DNA of 64,000 bases from Neospora caninum Liverpool (lineage: Eukaryota > Apicomplexa > Conoidasida > Eucoccidiorida > Sarcocystidae): NCBI RefSeq assembly GCF_000208865.1, contig NC_018396.1, forward strand, positions 4,582,514-4,646,513, read 5' to 3'. Below the pieces are notes generated by a model. It was not told the DNA's origin. It did no database searches and saw nothing but the letters and a program-made list of their open reading frames with translations. Position numbers and translations under genes: made by a program. Position 1 is the stretch's first letter. Each line of letters starts with the position of its first letter. Below are positions 14,085-26,248 of the stretch, in pieces.

Positions 14085-17000
14085 GTATACATGTGTATAT
14101 CCGTCGCTTTCTCTCTCTCTATGAATGTGTATGTCGGGTACAGGTTTTGCTTTACACAGTCGCATGCTTTTAAACGAACGACCTTGGTGTCTGTTTTCGC
14201 TCTGGTTTCTCTCGTTGCAGCGCCTTGCTCCGGTCACGCCGGCCCAGGCCTTCTGCCTCGGGGCTCTCTCCAAGGCTCTCGCTACCGTCATCACGTATCC
14301 ATACATTCGGTCCAAAGTGCGCATTTCCACGCTCTTTCGGATTTCGACAGCCGCTTAGAGCCTCGGTGACTCGTGACGCCTCACCGGTTTGAGGAAAAGG
14401 CATGCCTGCACTCATCGCTCTCCCTCTTAACAATCAGGATCTGTGATTACACTGGTGTTCTGTCTGTAGAGAATGGTCCTCCTGCGTAGCCATCCCTCAG
14501 TCTGTCTAAACGTCTTTACCATTCTTCTAGATATCGATGTGTTTTGTATACATATATACAAATGCATAAGTCGTTATCCATCTCCTTTCCTGCGTATGTT
14601 GTATATATATGTACATAAGGTTAGATCTGCAAGCAGAGAGTTCTATCCATGGTATATATATGTGTGTATCTCTATATATCTGCATGTATGTATGTATGTA
14701 TATATATATATATATATATATATGCGTATATATCTGATGTATGTAATTATGCCTATACTTAGTTGTATCGCCATGTACGTACAAACTTATGTCTCTTCGT
14801 TTTCATTTATGCGGATAGGTCGGCGTGTGCGTGTGCAACGTGTGTTAGACACGTGTCGTGCGGTTCGTGAGACCGCCGTCTTGCCAGTGGAAGTTCACTA
14901 AACTGTAGCGTGACGTTTGTCGACTGTTGGAGATGGCTTCGCTTTTTCACTCTCACACTCCGCAGTTCGAGACGCTGAAGATTCACGCGATTTTGAAAGA
15001 AACTTGACGTGAAACGGGGTGTTACTTTCGAGATTTCCGTTCTTGTTCCTCCCCCCGGTTCGCCTTTCAGGTCCTTCTGCACGTGCAGTGCACTCGAACT
15101 CCGCCGCGCCCGGGGTCCGGGAGCCCCGAGTGTACCGGCAGCAGCACACCTGAAAGAATTCCCAGGTGATTGTCGCCGCTTCGCTTTCGGCTTATATTCG
15201 AAGCGCTGCGCTCTCCGTGATGCTAGGCGGCTCATCCACGAAACACACAGAGGAAAAGCCTAGACTGGCGTTGAGGCATACTCCACAGACCGCACAACTT
15301 CATGCATACATGTCCCTATCTATCTATCTATCTATCTATTTATCTATCTATCTAACTATTTGTATATATGCATGTGTAAAATATATCCATGCGGTTATTC
15401 TGTATTAATATATAATCTGGTGTATGTGGAACTGGCAATAATTGCAATAGCATGGGGACCGCGTGTCCGTCTGTGGATATTGATAAAAGAGATGGAAACG
15501 ATTATCCCGGTATGTCCTTTGTAATGTTGTGGGATGTTCAAGCATATGCCGATATATATATATATATATATACGTTCACATGTAGAGTCAACATGGGGAT
15601 GTAAGCCTGTTGAATGGCTGACCGTCTCTTGATTCCAGGAAGATGCGTAAAACCAGGCGAGGTCTGCCGAAATTTTTGCTGCCTAACTTTTTTCAGTGTG
15701 TCGATGCAAACGAGTTTCTTTCCCTTCCTAGGAACGCGAACGCGCCTCGTTTCGGGTGCTCGTTTACGTGAACGCGTCTCTCGTTTCCCGGTGTCCTTAG
15801 TTTTCTTTCTTGCTCCCTTCGGCCCTCGGCTGGATGTCTCTTTTTTCGTCTTTCCGTTGTCTCTTCTTAAAGTTTTCTCCTCCCTCCCAGCCCGCGCCAC
15901 CTTCTGCTGTCTCTCCTTTCCTTCCCTCCCGTTCTTCTTCCATTTCATATCTGCCTTTGCGTTACGTTCGCCGCTTCATCTCTCTCCTTTTGGCGTTTTG
16001 CGTCCGTATTCAGCGGACCAGTTGACGACAGCGACAGCAACGCGACAAGTCGAGGCCCTAGCTCGGAGGGTAGCAGCCCCGCGACGGCGAACCGAGAAGC
16101 GCTGCGAGGTCCGGCGTCCCGTCTCTCCTCGCCGTCGTCGTGTTCCTTCTCCTTTTCCGCCGCGCGCCGTCTCGGCCCTTCGGCATCGTATTGCACCCTA
16201 GCCTCGCATCCAGAGAGAGCGCCGCTCCCCAGCGAAAATGAACAACCTGCGAGCGAAGGCCTAGAGGAGCTCTCGAACAGGTGTCCAAGAGGCGAAAGAG
16301 AGACACGAGGAGAAAAGGACCAAACACATGTCGACCCAGACCCGCTGGTCAGCGTCTTCGTCGACCCGAATGTAAGGCGAGAGAAAGAAAGGGAGAAGGA
16401 ATGGGGAAAGAACGAGAAAGAGAAGGAAAGAAAGAGAGAAATAGATTGAAGGAACGGATGAGAACGAGCGTGCAAGTGAGCGAAAGAGAGAGAGGAAGGA
16501 GGAGAGGTGTATGCGTGAGGCAACGTTCAGGACCGTCCGCACCTGCGGGTCTCAGGTTGGGGAGAGTGAACTGATGAAAAAAAGGGGGGGAAGAAAGAGG
16601 AGAGCAAACGGGAGACGACGTTTTCTCTCTCTGTTTTGCGAGGCGTTGCAACAAACACCGGTTTCGTTTCGCTCGTGGAAGAACCGTTTGCTCAACTGGT
16701 TCTCGATTTACCGTATGTCACAAACACGGGCAGTTGCTTGTGACGAAGAAAAGAGTTCCTCTGACACGAGCTTCGAAGCAAAAAGGCTGGCCGTTGCAGC
16801 GTGCCATCGTGCGCAAAGAGGCGAATTCAGTGAATAAACCAGGCGCGCCAGGCGGGGCGGACTCAGTGCAAAAACGCGCTCTGTCCTACCGAAGTTTTTC
16901 CTACCCACTGTACACCTTCCGTTTCCTCTTTGCCTCTCAGGATATGCTGAAAGCTGCCTCTTTCTGTCTATCGGACAAACTGGAGGTAACCGAAAAGGAA

Positions 17001-17175
17001 ATGGAGCGCTATGGCGCTCATGGGCTTCATGCTTTGCCTCGTCGTTCCTCGTTCGTAGAAGCACGCCTGCCACACAGTCGACCTTCAGATTTACACACAC
17101 ATAAGCACACTTATACGGGCCGGTACAGTTCCACTTGTATTTGCACATACATGTGCATCTAGTCTCATCTACTCG

Positions 17176-17220
<45 letters not shown>

Positions 17221-18353
17221 CTGGGTCTCTGAGGATATTTGTGCGCCTCTCGTTTTGTCTCTGTATAGAGGTGTATGCAACGATGGGTTGCGCGATAAGA
17301 AGCGAGGGGGGGACGATAAAGGAACAGGCTCCGCATGAGCATCAGGGAGCTCTGGAAGTTCCTGCTGCATCCGCGAACCTGTGACCGTTTGTTTGTGCTC
17401 ATATGCAAATATCCTTTTATATCTTTTGTACGTGTCTGATGCGTGGCCGCCTTCCCTCACGCCCAGTGACAGGGTGTGTACATTTGAAGTGCCGACCCCG
17501 TTTTGACGTACATCTCGTCTCGGTCGTGGCGTTCGCGTTTCTCAGTTTCCTGGAGAAGGCGATCGCGCGTACCACGCCTTTGATTCGCGAGGTGACTTGC
17601 TCCTCTCGAACGGGGACGAGGTTCTGGGGCCTCACGCAGCCCCTACCGAGGTTAGGCACTGAGGACAAGTTGACGGAAAAATTCAGAGAGTACCCGGTTC
17701 TCCAGAATAGCACTGCCTCGTCTCATTTATAAAAGTGGTCGGGAGTCTCCCCTGCAGATAAAGACGACGAATCTGTCGTTTTCGACTCCTCTCAGGGACA
17801 CTTCCCTGGCCGCGGGACTCTGCCGGGTGACCGAGAGGGACACTGCCTTCCCGTCTCTCCTCTTTCGTATTTGTCTCGAGTGAGAATGCAGCGAAAAGAC
17901 GAGAAGGCGTTTCGGACGTTTCGACTGCTCTGTTTCGAGTTTTTGTCTTTTCAGTGTCTGTGCCTGCTGTGGTAGAGAGCGGCGGGAGTGATTGCCTTCA
18001 TGGTTTCAACGCTCGCCCAGGAGGGTTTGCCGGGACTCTATCGAGGGTTGACTCTCCAACTCTGCAAAACACTGATTGCGGCGGCTACCTTGTACATGGT
18101 CAAAGAGCGAATCAATGCAGGGACACACCAGGTCAGTTGTCACATTTCTTCAAGAAAAGCAAACTTCGATCCGCAAAGGCGCTGCCGACACCGCAAGGGA
18201 ACCTCTTTGCCTTGCTGTTTCCCAGGAACCTCTCACTCCCAGCTGGATGCATGTCTCTTCTCAACTGAAAAGAAAACCTTCAACGGAGAAACGAGACACA
18301 TCCTGAAACACGTCCGCTTTCAAATGGCTCACCTCGCTTGTCACGCCACATCG

Positions 18354-18392
<39 letters not shown>

Positions 18393-18434
18393 TATTTGTA
18401 GTTGCATGCGTGGAAAGAAGCGTATGTAGTTTCA

Positions 18435-18485
<51 letters not shown>

Positions 18486-18957
18486 GCACGCACGGGTCAC
18501 GAGTACAAGAGGAGCCATGACGTGCTTTGCAGAGAAGTCGAACTCTACAAAAGTGTCGTTGACATTTGGGGTGTTTCTTGATCTCGGCGCATGCGCTTGC
18601 TTGCAGACACTTCAGCGCGCGTGGCGGCTTTTTCGCAAGAGCGGGACACCATGAAAAGGCAGGAATGTGCAAGCCCGTCGCGACAAACGAGAGGGAACGA
18701 AGAGAAGAAAGGACAGAGGGGAGGGAAAGGCGCGCGCGTCTCGTTGAGGGGCGAAAAACAGGAAAACCAATTTGTTGTGCGCATGCGTTCCCCACGCCAC
18801 GGCGAACCTATTTGTACCTGTTTTCAAGACTGACTGCGGTTGATAGCCTCAACGACAATCCGCAATTTTCTTGCAGAATCACACTCCGATGACGCCAAGC
18901 GACCGACAGCCGAATTCGCAGAAACAAAATGAGAGAGGCGCCTATGTATACGGCTAG
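10824..18957 (+). CDS. SLC25 carrier, peroxisomal PMP34/ANT1-like, about 10 exons
   Basis: Member of the mitochondrial carrier superfamily. The closest fit I recognise is the peroxisomal adenine-nucleotide/CoA carrier group (PMP34, SLC25A17). Exons: 10824-11206, 11690-11880, 12343-12434, 13386-13460, 14221-14316, 15166 to about 15216, about 16014-16371, 16941-16985, 17976-18131, 18877-18957. Phases agree except between the sixth and seventh, where a junction or small exon is unresolved. Carrier signatures: PLDTILVR at 23-30, PLEVISTN at 165-172, and a degenerate third, PYIRSK, at 274-279. Each repeat also has its helix with G-x-YRG or YKG ([22 protein letters not shown]). The product is about 500 residues instead of about 300, because exon 7 inserts roughly 119 Ser/Arg/Glu-rich residues in the third repeat. 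ATG 10824 is directly followed by the first carrier helix, so the start is good. Substrate and organelle are inferred. Confidence 0.85.
11500..11522. repeat. (TA)n microsatellite in carrier intron 1
   Basis: Uninterrupted alternating A/T inside the first carrier intron. Similar tracts recur in other introns of this gene and are listed separately. Confidence 0.9.
13766..13830 (+). repeat. 23-bp tandem repeat, three copies, in carrier intron 4
   Basis: Three near-identical 23-bp units, each holding an AAATCTTCC core followed by ACCAGCCG or a variant, in the intron between 13460 and 14221. Changes between copies are single substitutions, which suggests recent duplication. No coding role is visible. 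Confidence 0.8.
14044..14086. repeat. (TA)n tract in carrier intron 4
   Basis: Roughly 40 bases of alternating A/T, ending about 135 bases before the acceptor at 14220. More TA, TATG and GATA-like runs follow in the next introns at 14699-14723 and 15552-15572. Confidence 0.9.
15316..15354 (+). repeat. (TATC)n tetranucleotide repeat
   Basis: About nine imperfect TATC units downstream of carrier exon 6. They translate to a spurious Leu/Ser/Ile/Tyr repeat and should not be taken as coding. Confidence 0.9.
17178..17217. repeat. (TA)n tract in carrier intron 8
   Basis: About 40 bases of uninterrupted alternating A/T inside the intron between 16985 and 17976. Confidence 0.9.
18356..18483. repeat. 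Paired (TA)n tracts in last carrier intron
   Basis: Two long TA runs (18356-18390 and 18438-18483) separated by about 47 bases of mixed sequence, inside the intron 18132-18876. Either run could form a cruciform or vary in length between strains. Confidence 0.9.
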
Positions 18958-20577
18958 ATGCATAGACATGCTTTACAGATACAGATATCTCCCTATTGTC
19001 CTACAAACGCTTATATGTGTACCCAGGCAGAAGAATTTTTGTAGGTACTTATCAACACTAACGTGTGCACATATGTATATATATATATATATATGTACAT
19101 ATACGCGTCTGTCTTCATATTTGAATACAGCGTTTCAGGAGAGAGGCAGGAAAAAACGGTGTGGACCATGTGCGTAGGTGCAATGGCATGACTTCACTGC
19201 GGCAAAGCGCGTGTCAAAGTACTTCGATAAGAAAAGAGACCAGGCACCTTTTTTTTGTGAAAACACCAAACAGTCCGCCTTCCCGCTCAGCCTCCGACGC
19301 GCTGGCCGGCCGACTCGCGATGTGCGTAGCGAACAAAACCTGCATGCGCAGAAAAAGTGCATGCACGGAACCGCATGCGGGGGAAAACGCATGTGGTTGA
19401 AGCTCCCAACGTTTTTCGCAGTGGCTTCTCTCTCAGCCGGCTTTACGAACTGCGGCGTCACCCGGGCTCTCTCCATCTTTCTGCTTCACTTTTGGAATTT
19501 TAGCAAGGAGAGTCGGAGCATCTCCCTTGCCGCGCTCGTTTTGCCTCTCTCTAGCCGGCAGGAAGGAGATTGGCAGCGCAGAGAAACTCGCCGGGGCATC
19601 CAGAAAGAGACAGGCTCCCGCCACAAACGGAGAAAAGGCTCTCTCTTGGCGACAGTGTCTAGCTATGCGTCAATTCTGCGATGGGGCATTCGAGCCTTTG
19701 TGCATGCTTCGGACGCCTGCATGCACGCGTAGTTTCTACGCGGCCGTTTTTCTGCCCTCGAGTCGACACAGGGTGGTGAAGCGCAGCTGTATCGGCGCTG
19801 GTCGCCGCGAAAACGCTACGGTTAAATCCGTCGCGCGAGAACGTAACTGGCCTTGGTCCGTTGTCCCCGAATATAAGCCGGACCGCTCATGAAGGCGGGA
19901 TTAATTGGAGGCGACTCTTTCAAATGGTTCGGTTGAGGTGCACGGGGAAAGCCCCAGTGGCATGGGAAAAGGAGTTTTTTTTCAGACATCACAGCCAGCA
20001 GAAACACAGAAAAGTACAGCCGTGCGCAGAGTCTGAAGGCGTTGTCTTTGTGTTCTTTTCCAGGGACAAGAATCGTGTTACCCCGAAAAAGGAAAAGAGG
20101 AGACTGCGCGGCGAGGGTTCAAAACCGCAAGAGCAGAGAGACTCGGACCCGAAGAAGACGCGAGCGCCTCTCTGCTGTGGCGAGCGTCTCCGTCGTTTTC
20201 GGAAAACGCCCTCGTCGTTTTGCTGCCGATCGTTTCCTGTCGAAACGAAGAACGCAACCAGAACCTCCCCTCCTGTCTCCTTCGCGTGCATGTGCGCGGA
20301 ACCCCTCTGGCTTTCGCTCCTCACTCGCTCTGCTTTCCACCTCTCCCTTTCCGCGTCGCCTCTCCATCGCCTACCTTTTCTCTCCACGCTTCCCCGCTCG
20401 TTCGCTCCCTGCTTCTTCCCCGCTTTTCCCCTCCTCCGTCTCTTCTCTTCCTTGTGCCGAGTTGCGGCTGCCCAAACAGAGCGGCCGAAAACCAGTCGAC
20501 GTGGCGTTTGGAGAAAGAAAACACGTGGAAAATGGCAAGGAGATCTGAGCGCACGTGTCGGCGAACAGGCTGTCGTT
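18958..20577. other. Convergent spacer between carrier and CCDC47
   Basis: The two genes point at each other, so this 1.6 kb should hold both 3' untranslated regions. A short (TA)n run lies at about 19076-19093. Long open frames on both strands between 19860 and 20560 reflect high GC and absence of stops; neither continues a neighbouring gene or shows a domain. Confidence 0.5.
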
Positions 20578-23500
20578 TTACATCTTGAGAACCTGAGGGA
20601 ATAAGGGAGGCAACGCGAAGAAGCATGCAACCCGTTCCCACAACTCGGCAAAAAAGGCCTCACCCTTTCGTTGATTCACGGTTTCCATCAAACACAAAAA
20701 TCCGGCTCTGCATCCTCTCCACGAACCAAAAAACAACCGCGAAAGCACTGGCGTCGCGGCGTCGAGGGAAAAAAACCTCGCCCCGGCACACAGCCGAAAT
20801 AGGAAAACCTACACATCGCGAGAGCGTGCGAGATGGGGAGAAACAGCGAGCGGCGTAGACAAGAGCCGGAAGATGAACGGTCACAAGCCTGCCCGTAGTC
20901 AGAATCGAAAAAAGAGACGAAAACCCTACCTTGAAGCGTCCGCGTTGCTTCAGAGACTTCTTGTACTCTTTCTCTTCGTATTTGCGCTGCTGCTCCGGCG
21001 TCATCTTTTCGAATTTCTCTTCATCCTGGCGCTTCCTCTCCGACCGGCGCTTCTCGAGTTGCTAAAAGATTCAAAGGAATCGGAAAGAAGACATTCTGGG
21101 ATCCCCCCCTATCTCTCTTCTGCTTGCCGATTCTCCACGAGATCGAAAACATGCAACTCGCCCTTGAAAGCCATCAAGCCGCCTTCCACTTGCGCGCGCA
21201 AAGGCATCTCACCACACCTAACGGGAACTCCATTCCTTCTTGAGTATTCAGCCGCGTGCATTTTCCCCGCCGGCACAAACGACGAGGCCTCCGGAACCAG
21301 GACACAGCTGCGACCTCCCCCCCCTCTTGCAACAATGTGAAGACAACAGCCCCACACCGTTCCATTTAACACACTCATGTATATCTCCAAACATAAATAT
21401 ATATACATACTATGTGTGTGTGTCCAGAGGGAAAGGCGTACGAAAACGTATACGTCTACATAAATACATACAGGTCTATGTAGATATACTTATCGACATA
21501 CGCACCGTGAAAACAGGGGCGTATGCACACATGTGTCAGACCCAGCCGGCTGGACATGTGTATTGGAGGATGTGTTCTGGATTGGGCGTTCCACAGACGC
21601 TCCGAGTCTCGTGTTTCGTGAGTTCGTATAGGATTCACACGCTGCAGGTTTACCTCTAGGCGTTGCTCCTCTTGCTCCTTCAGCATTTCCTTTTGGTACT
21701 GCAGACGCATCTTCTTCGCCACCTCGACGCTCTGCGAGAGAAGAAAGGAAGGCCACCAAAAAAACCCGATTTTGAAAAGGGACGGAAGCGAGCGGAAACA
21801 GCACATGCCACGGAAAAACGATAAACAACAGCGACGCGGGAGCGCGGGACCGTGGCGCTGGTGGAATTCGAATTTCAAAAGAAACCTGGAACACCGGAAA
21901 CAGAGAAGCTGAACACTCACCTTGTCGCTGAGTCCCAGATGCCGCGACTGATCGGCGACGTAGAGGGCCAGACGAAGAAGAGGCCTGGACAAAGACGAAA
22001 AGCAGCCAAAGATGAATCAACCCGGATGAGACAGCTGCGTTGAGACAGATACAAAAAAATCCAGAAACACTGCGCAACTGAAAGGCATGTATTGCCGCAA
22101 ACACGTCTACGCCCGTTAAAATCCTTTTTCCGTATTTGACGCGTTTATTCCCAGGGCTCCCGAGCGATATCCGAATATAAGCCGAAAGAGAGATGATCCA
22201 CAGACTTACTCAACTTCTGCCATGCGGTCGACTGGAGGAAGGAAGAAGCTGAGGCGAAGAATTCTGCGACTGCAGAGAGGAAACCACAGCGAGAAAAAGC
22301 AATCTCTTTCGTTGTCACTGATCTTCTCCCGGCCGTCTGTCTTTCTCGTTCCTGCATCTTCCAACTGCGGGGGTTCTCTCGCCTGTGACGCGGTGCACGC
22401 TCGTCTCCAGATGCTGCCTTCTTCCTCTCTCCTTTCCCCTTTTCTCTCCTCTCTCCGTCTCGTTCTCCCCCTTTCTCCTTCTTCCTCTCGCTCTCTTTTT
22501 CTCCCTTCTCTCCTGCCATCGCGATATCGCCACCACGCCGAAAAGCGCCATCTGAAATCTCGGAGGTACACCCGCGCATCTCCGCTCGCCTCTGACCCCT
22601 TTTCTGCTGTCTCCGTCTCGCGCTCCTTTTTGGTTTTTAAAAAATTGCTTCTTCTCACTTTCTGCTGTTCGCGGAGCTGCCTGGGGCAGCCGCTGCCGCA
22701 CATGAGGCAGCAGTTGCGAGAGTCGAAGGGTGGAGGGACGAGCAAACGTCGGAGAAGTACAGATAGCGGAAATGCTCGGCACAGGAACTGATCGTTTTTA
22801 GGATGGTTTTGTTGCCCAAAACGACGGCATCGAGAGCTTCGCTTGTGTCGCTGAAAGCCTGGAGATTCGCCGCCAACTGTCCGAGCTTTGGATTGCTGTT
22901 CGCATTCCTCGCCTTGGCAAATTCGCGCTGACACACACCGGTCACACAGAAAACACGCGCCACCGCCGAAATACTTTTTCCGATTCGTCCTCGCTCTCCA
23001 CAGCTTCCACTTCTCATCGGCCGCCTTGATCCGTCTCCTGACGTTCTCTCTCACCTTCTCTTTCTCTCTTGCTCTTCATCTCCGTCTCCCTCTCCTTTTC
23101 TCGCTTTCTCGTTAACGCCTTCTCTGTCTCACCTCGTTTCTTCTTCCCAGTCTCTCGATCGCTTTCGCTTTCCCATTCCGCATTCTCTACTCTTTCTGTG
23201 TTTGTCGCCACTAGAACTCAACGGTGCCAGGGTTACCTCCCCTCTGTTCTCGTCTGTGCGCGTCTCCTCCCCGTTCCCTCGCATTTTCTCCTCCCTCTCT
23301 CGGCGACACGCCTCAGGAGCCTTCGTGGCCTTTGAGCGGAGACGCAACGCGCGGTTGACGCACCAAGTCCCAGTTGTTGCTCATCAGGTTCTTTTGCTCC
23401 GTGCGCTTGCAAACCGCAACAACGCTCGGCTCAGAAGACGGCGGCAGAAGAACTTCCAAAGTTACGCTGTTCGCAGAATCTTCTGCTTGCGAGCGAAACA

Positions 23501-26248
23501 GCGGTTGGAGAAAAAAGTAGCGCCACAGACACTGCCGGGGCAAACACTGGCAGAAAAGCGAAAAGACACACCAGACATCTTGGATTCGAAAGAAATAAAC
23601 AAACACTTCTCGCAAAACGCCCCACCTCACTCGGGCTCTTTCGATCTAAGTCAGTATATATATATATATATATATATATACATGGCTTCGCCTGTGTATC
23701 TGCCAAAACTCTGTACCCAGGTTTTCACATGTGCACGCACATACATCTGCAGCTCCACATGCAGAGAGATATAGAGGCATGTGGAGATGCAAAAACACAG
23801 CCGAACAAGCATAGCGAGGGAGAGTGATATAGACAATACATCAATAAGCAAACAAATGCATACACATACATGCATGCATGCATGCATGCATACAAACATA
23901 CATACATACATACATACATACATACATACATACATACACGTAAAAAGGAATCGACGTACATACACAGATAGAGAGATAGATAGATGGGAGAGAGAGACAG
24001 AAAGATGGATTATGACAGAGAAAGGTCGGGAGATACCGAGAGAGAAGCGCAAAGATCGACGCGGATAGAGAGATGGCATCTTCTACGCAGAGAGCGGAGA
24101 GGCGAGAGTGCGGAGCTTCGGGAAGTATGGCCTTTTCTGTACGAACCGCATGCGGACGCTTTTGGAAAAAGGCTTGTCTCACTTGCAAGACGCCATGGAG
24201 GTAGAAACAGTTTCTTCGTCCCGTGCAGTACAGCTCAAAGACGTTGTACGCCTTCATTACGAGGTAAGAGTTCTCATACCCCACGACGGCAAAATTTTCT
24301 TTCAAAAGAGGGGCGACCGACCCAATCCTGAAAAAAATCCTCACAAAGAGGCGAATCACCTTCGCCTTTTCGAAGCACTACGGCCACAGAGATAGCAAAG
24401 GATGAAGACGCAGATGGTACCCGAAAGTGACACAGCCTCGGAGTGGAAAACGCACCGGAAAGCGCGCGAAAGGTGAAGAGAGAAAGAAAACAAGGGACAA
24501 GCAGAAGAGAGGAAGAAGAGAGGACGGAAGAGAGAGAGAAGAGAGGGAGGGCAAAGACGCAAAAGAGACGGGAAAGGGAAAGCAAAGAGGCGCGGCATGT
24601 CACGCTCGTCTGCGAGGCGAGCTGTCACCTCAACGTCGGCAACGAGGTGAGGTAAACGATTCTTCCATCGCCTCGCCCTCTCCGTCAGGGGAACGACGTG
24701 AACGAAGACGACAAAGGGAACCCTCGTTCTTCTCTCTTGTCGGCTCTTCGCGGAGCCCGAAGTTGCACATTCTGGTCCAGCGCGTCAGCGGAAGAAGCGC
24801 GGTCAGCGACATCATTTGAAGTCGACACATGCGTTTAGTAAAGCCAGAGCAGAACGCCTCTTTCTCTCTCGCGTCTTACCAGGCATCTGCAACTTGAACA
24901 TTTTTGTTTTTCCCCCAGAACGCGACGGCGACGGCGAGGATGAGAACACACGCAAAGATAACTTCTGGTATGTACGACTTCTCTTTCGGAACTCGAGAAG
25001 GATGGGAAGGGGACGGCTTCTCCGCCTTTCCTTGACCCTCTGTCTGGGCTCCTGCGAGAACAGAGAGACAAGGAGAGAGAGACGGTCACAATAGAGGCGG
25101 GAGGAAACAGGACGTAAACACGAGAGAGGCGGGAAACGAAGTAGAAAAGAAGAGCACGACAGAGAAAGAGACGAGAGACGACCGTGGAACTTCAGCGCCG
25201 AAAGAACCATTGCAGTCCCGGAAGCGTCTAAAAAAGACCCATGGTTCTTGCCAGCGTCGATGTACCGAAGCGCGTGCTGTCTACACCAAAGGAACATCAA
25301 AGAACAAGGCCGCACAAATATCTTCTTCCTTCTCGGTTCTCCGCTATTTCGTCGCACTGCAATCTTCCGGAGTCTCCTTTTTCAAACTGTGCAATCTTCA
25401 GGAGTCTCCCCTTCAGTCCCCCCCCCCCCCCCCACCACCCGCGTTCCGGAATTCCTCGAGTTCGGCTCAGATCTATGAAAGTGGAATTTCGGTGCTCGCT
25501 TGCGGCTCGTCTGTTTCGCGAGGGACCAGCGCCGGATTTGGAGAGCGCCGTAGCCTGATCTATACGTTTAACGTTTCTTCTTGTTCCCTTACCTCGGGAA
25601 TCGCCCGCCGAGATGGTCGGTGTTTCCGGAGTGTCTTGGTAAATGAATTCGTCTTCTGCAAGAGGAAGACAGCCTCAGAGGAAGGAAAGCCTTGTCTTGC
25701 GCCTCCCTGCTCAGGAAACTGTGGCAACAAGGATCTCCCCCTCTCTCATTCCTGAACCTCGAGACGAACTCCCTCGACTTCTCTCTTCCTCTCGACAAGG
25801 GAATGCGCCTTGCCCGACTGCCTCGAAATCTAGGCGCAACATATCTCAACCGCCCGCGGGATTCCCGGCTCCGCGCCACCGTCTTCTCTCTGGGGACTTC
25901 CGGATATTCACCGTCGCAAGCTGCGCATACCCACTCTCTATATTTACTCACGCACATTGGGGATATCTCCACCAAAGCTCCGGATAAAAAAACATTCTCA
26001 CCGTCGTCGTCTTCCTCTTCCGCTGGCGTGTTCGAAGCGGGATCCGCTGCCGTCGCAGCCGCTGCGCCGGAGACGAGAGAGAGAGAAAAGGAAGAAAGAG
26101 CAGGAAGGGAAGAAAGGGAAGAAGAAAGGGAAGAAGAAAGGGAAGAAGAAAGGGAGGAAGGATTTGCGCGTTGGGTGAAAGAGAGAGAAGAGAGGGCGAC
26201 GAGAGCAAGAAGAAGGACGGAAGAAAGAAGACGGCCGAGAGTTGCCAT
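20578..26248 (-). CDS. CCDC47: CCDC47 (PAT complex / multipass translocon subunit), 11 exons
   Basis: ER membrane protein that helps multipass membrane proteins fold and insert at the translocon. Exons, in transcription order: 26248-26002, 25655-25593, 25051-24880, 24327-24183, 23546-23364, 22927-22659, 22269-22210, 21984-21921, 21731-21654, 21061-20930, 20592-20578. Every phase matches and the product is 475 residues (human about 483). Family layout is complete: signal peptide 1 to about 24, Ser/Leu repeat, short acidic lumenal stretch (EEEDDDEDEF) near 77-86, one membrane segment about 131-149 followed by GKNKN and ADAW, a cytosolic domain (ENFAVVG, ELYCTGR, LYFSDV), then a Lys/Glu/Arg-rich coiled coil ending KVLKM, like the basic tail of the human protein. 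The ATG has a strong CCACCATGG context. The last exon is only 15 nt including the stop. Confidence 0.93.
23869..23938 (+). repeat. (TGCA)n then (CATA)n tetranucleotide repeats in CCDC47 intron 4
   Basis: Five to six TGCA units (23869-23890) followed by about a dozen CATA units (23891-23938), within the intron 24182-23547. Read on the minus strand it makes a spurious Met/Tyr/Val/Cys peptide repeat. A (TA)n run sits nearby at 23655-23681. Confidence 0.9.
26096..26160 (-). repeat. 12-bp coding repeat in CCDC47 exon 1
   Basis: Purine-rich 12-bp units on the plus strand, about four in tandem. On the coding strand they give SSLS repeats near residues 31-48, between the signal peptide and the acidic lumenal stretch. 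Unit length is a multiple of three, so copy changes would not break the frame. Confidence 0.8.

Noticed and set aside
22206..23054. 282-codon minus-strand frame across CCDC47 introns
   Set aside because: It joins exon 7 (in frame) to intron sequence; splice signals and CCDC47 alignment support the shorter exons instead.
23725..24079. Met/Tyr/Val/Cys repeat peptide on the minus strand
   Set aside because: Translation of the CATA and TGCA microsatellites inside a CCDC47 intron.
24620..24830. Minus-strand frame beginning MSLTALLPLTRW, considered as an extra CCDC47 exon
   Set aside because: Joining 24880 directly to 24327 restores the Trp codon, the phase and the family alignment, leaving no room for it.
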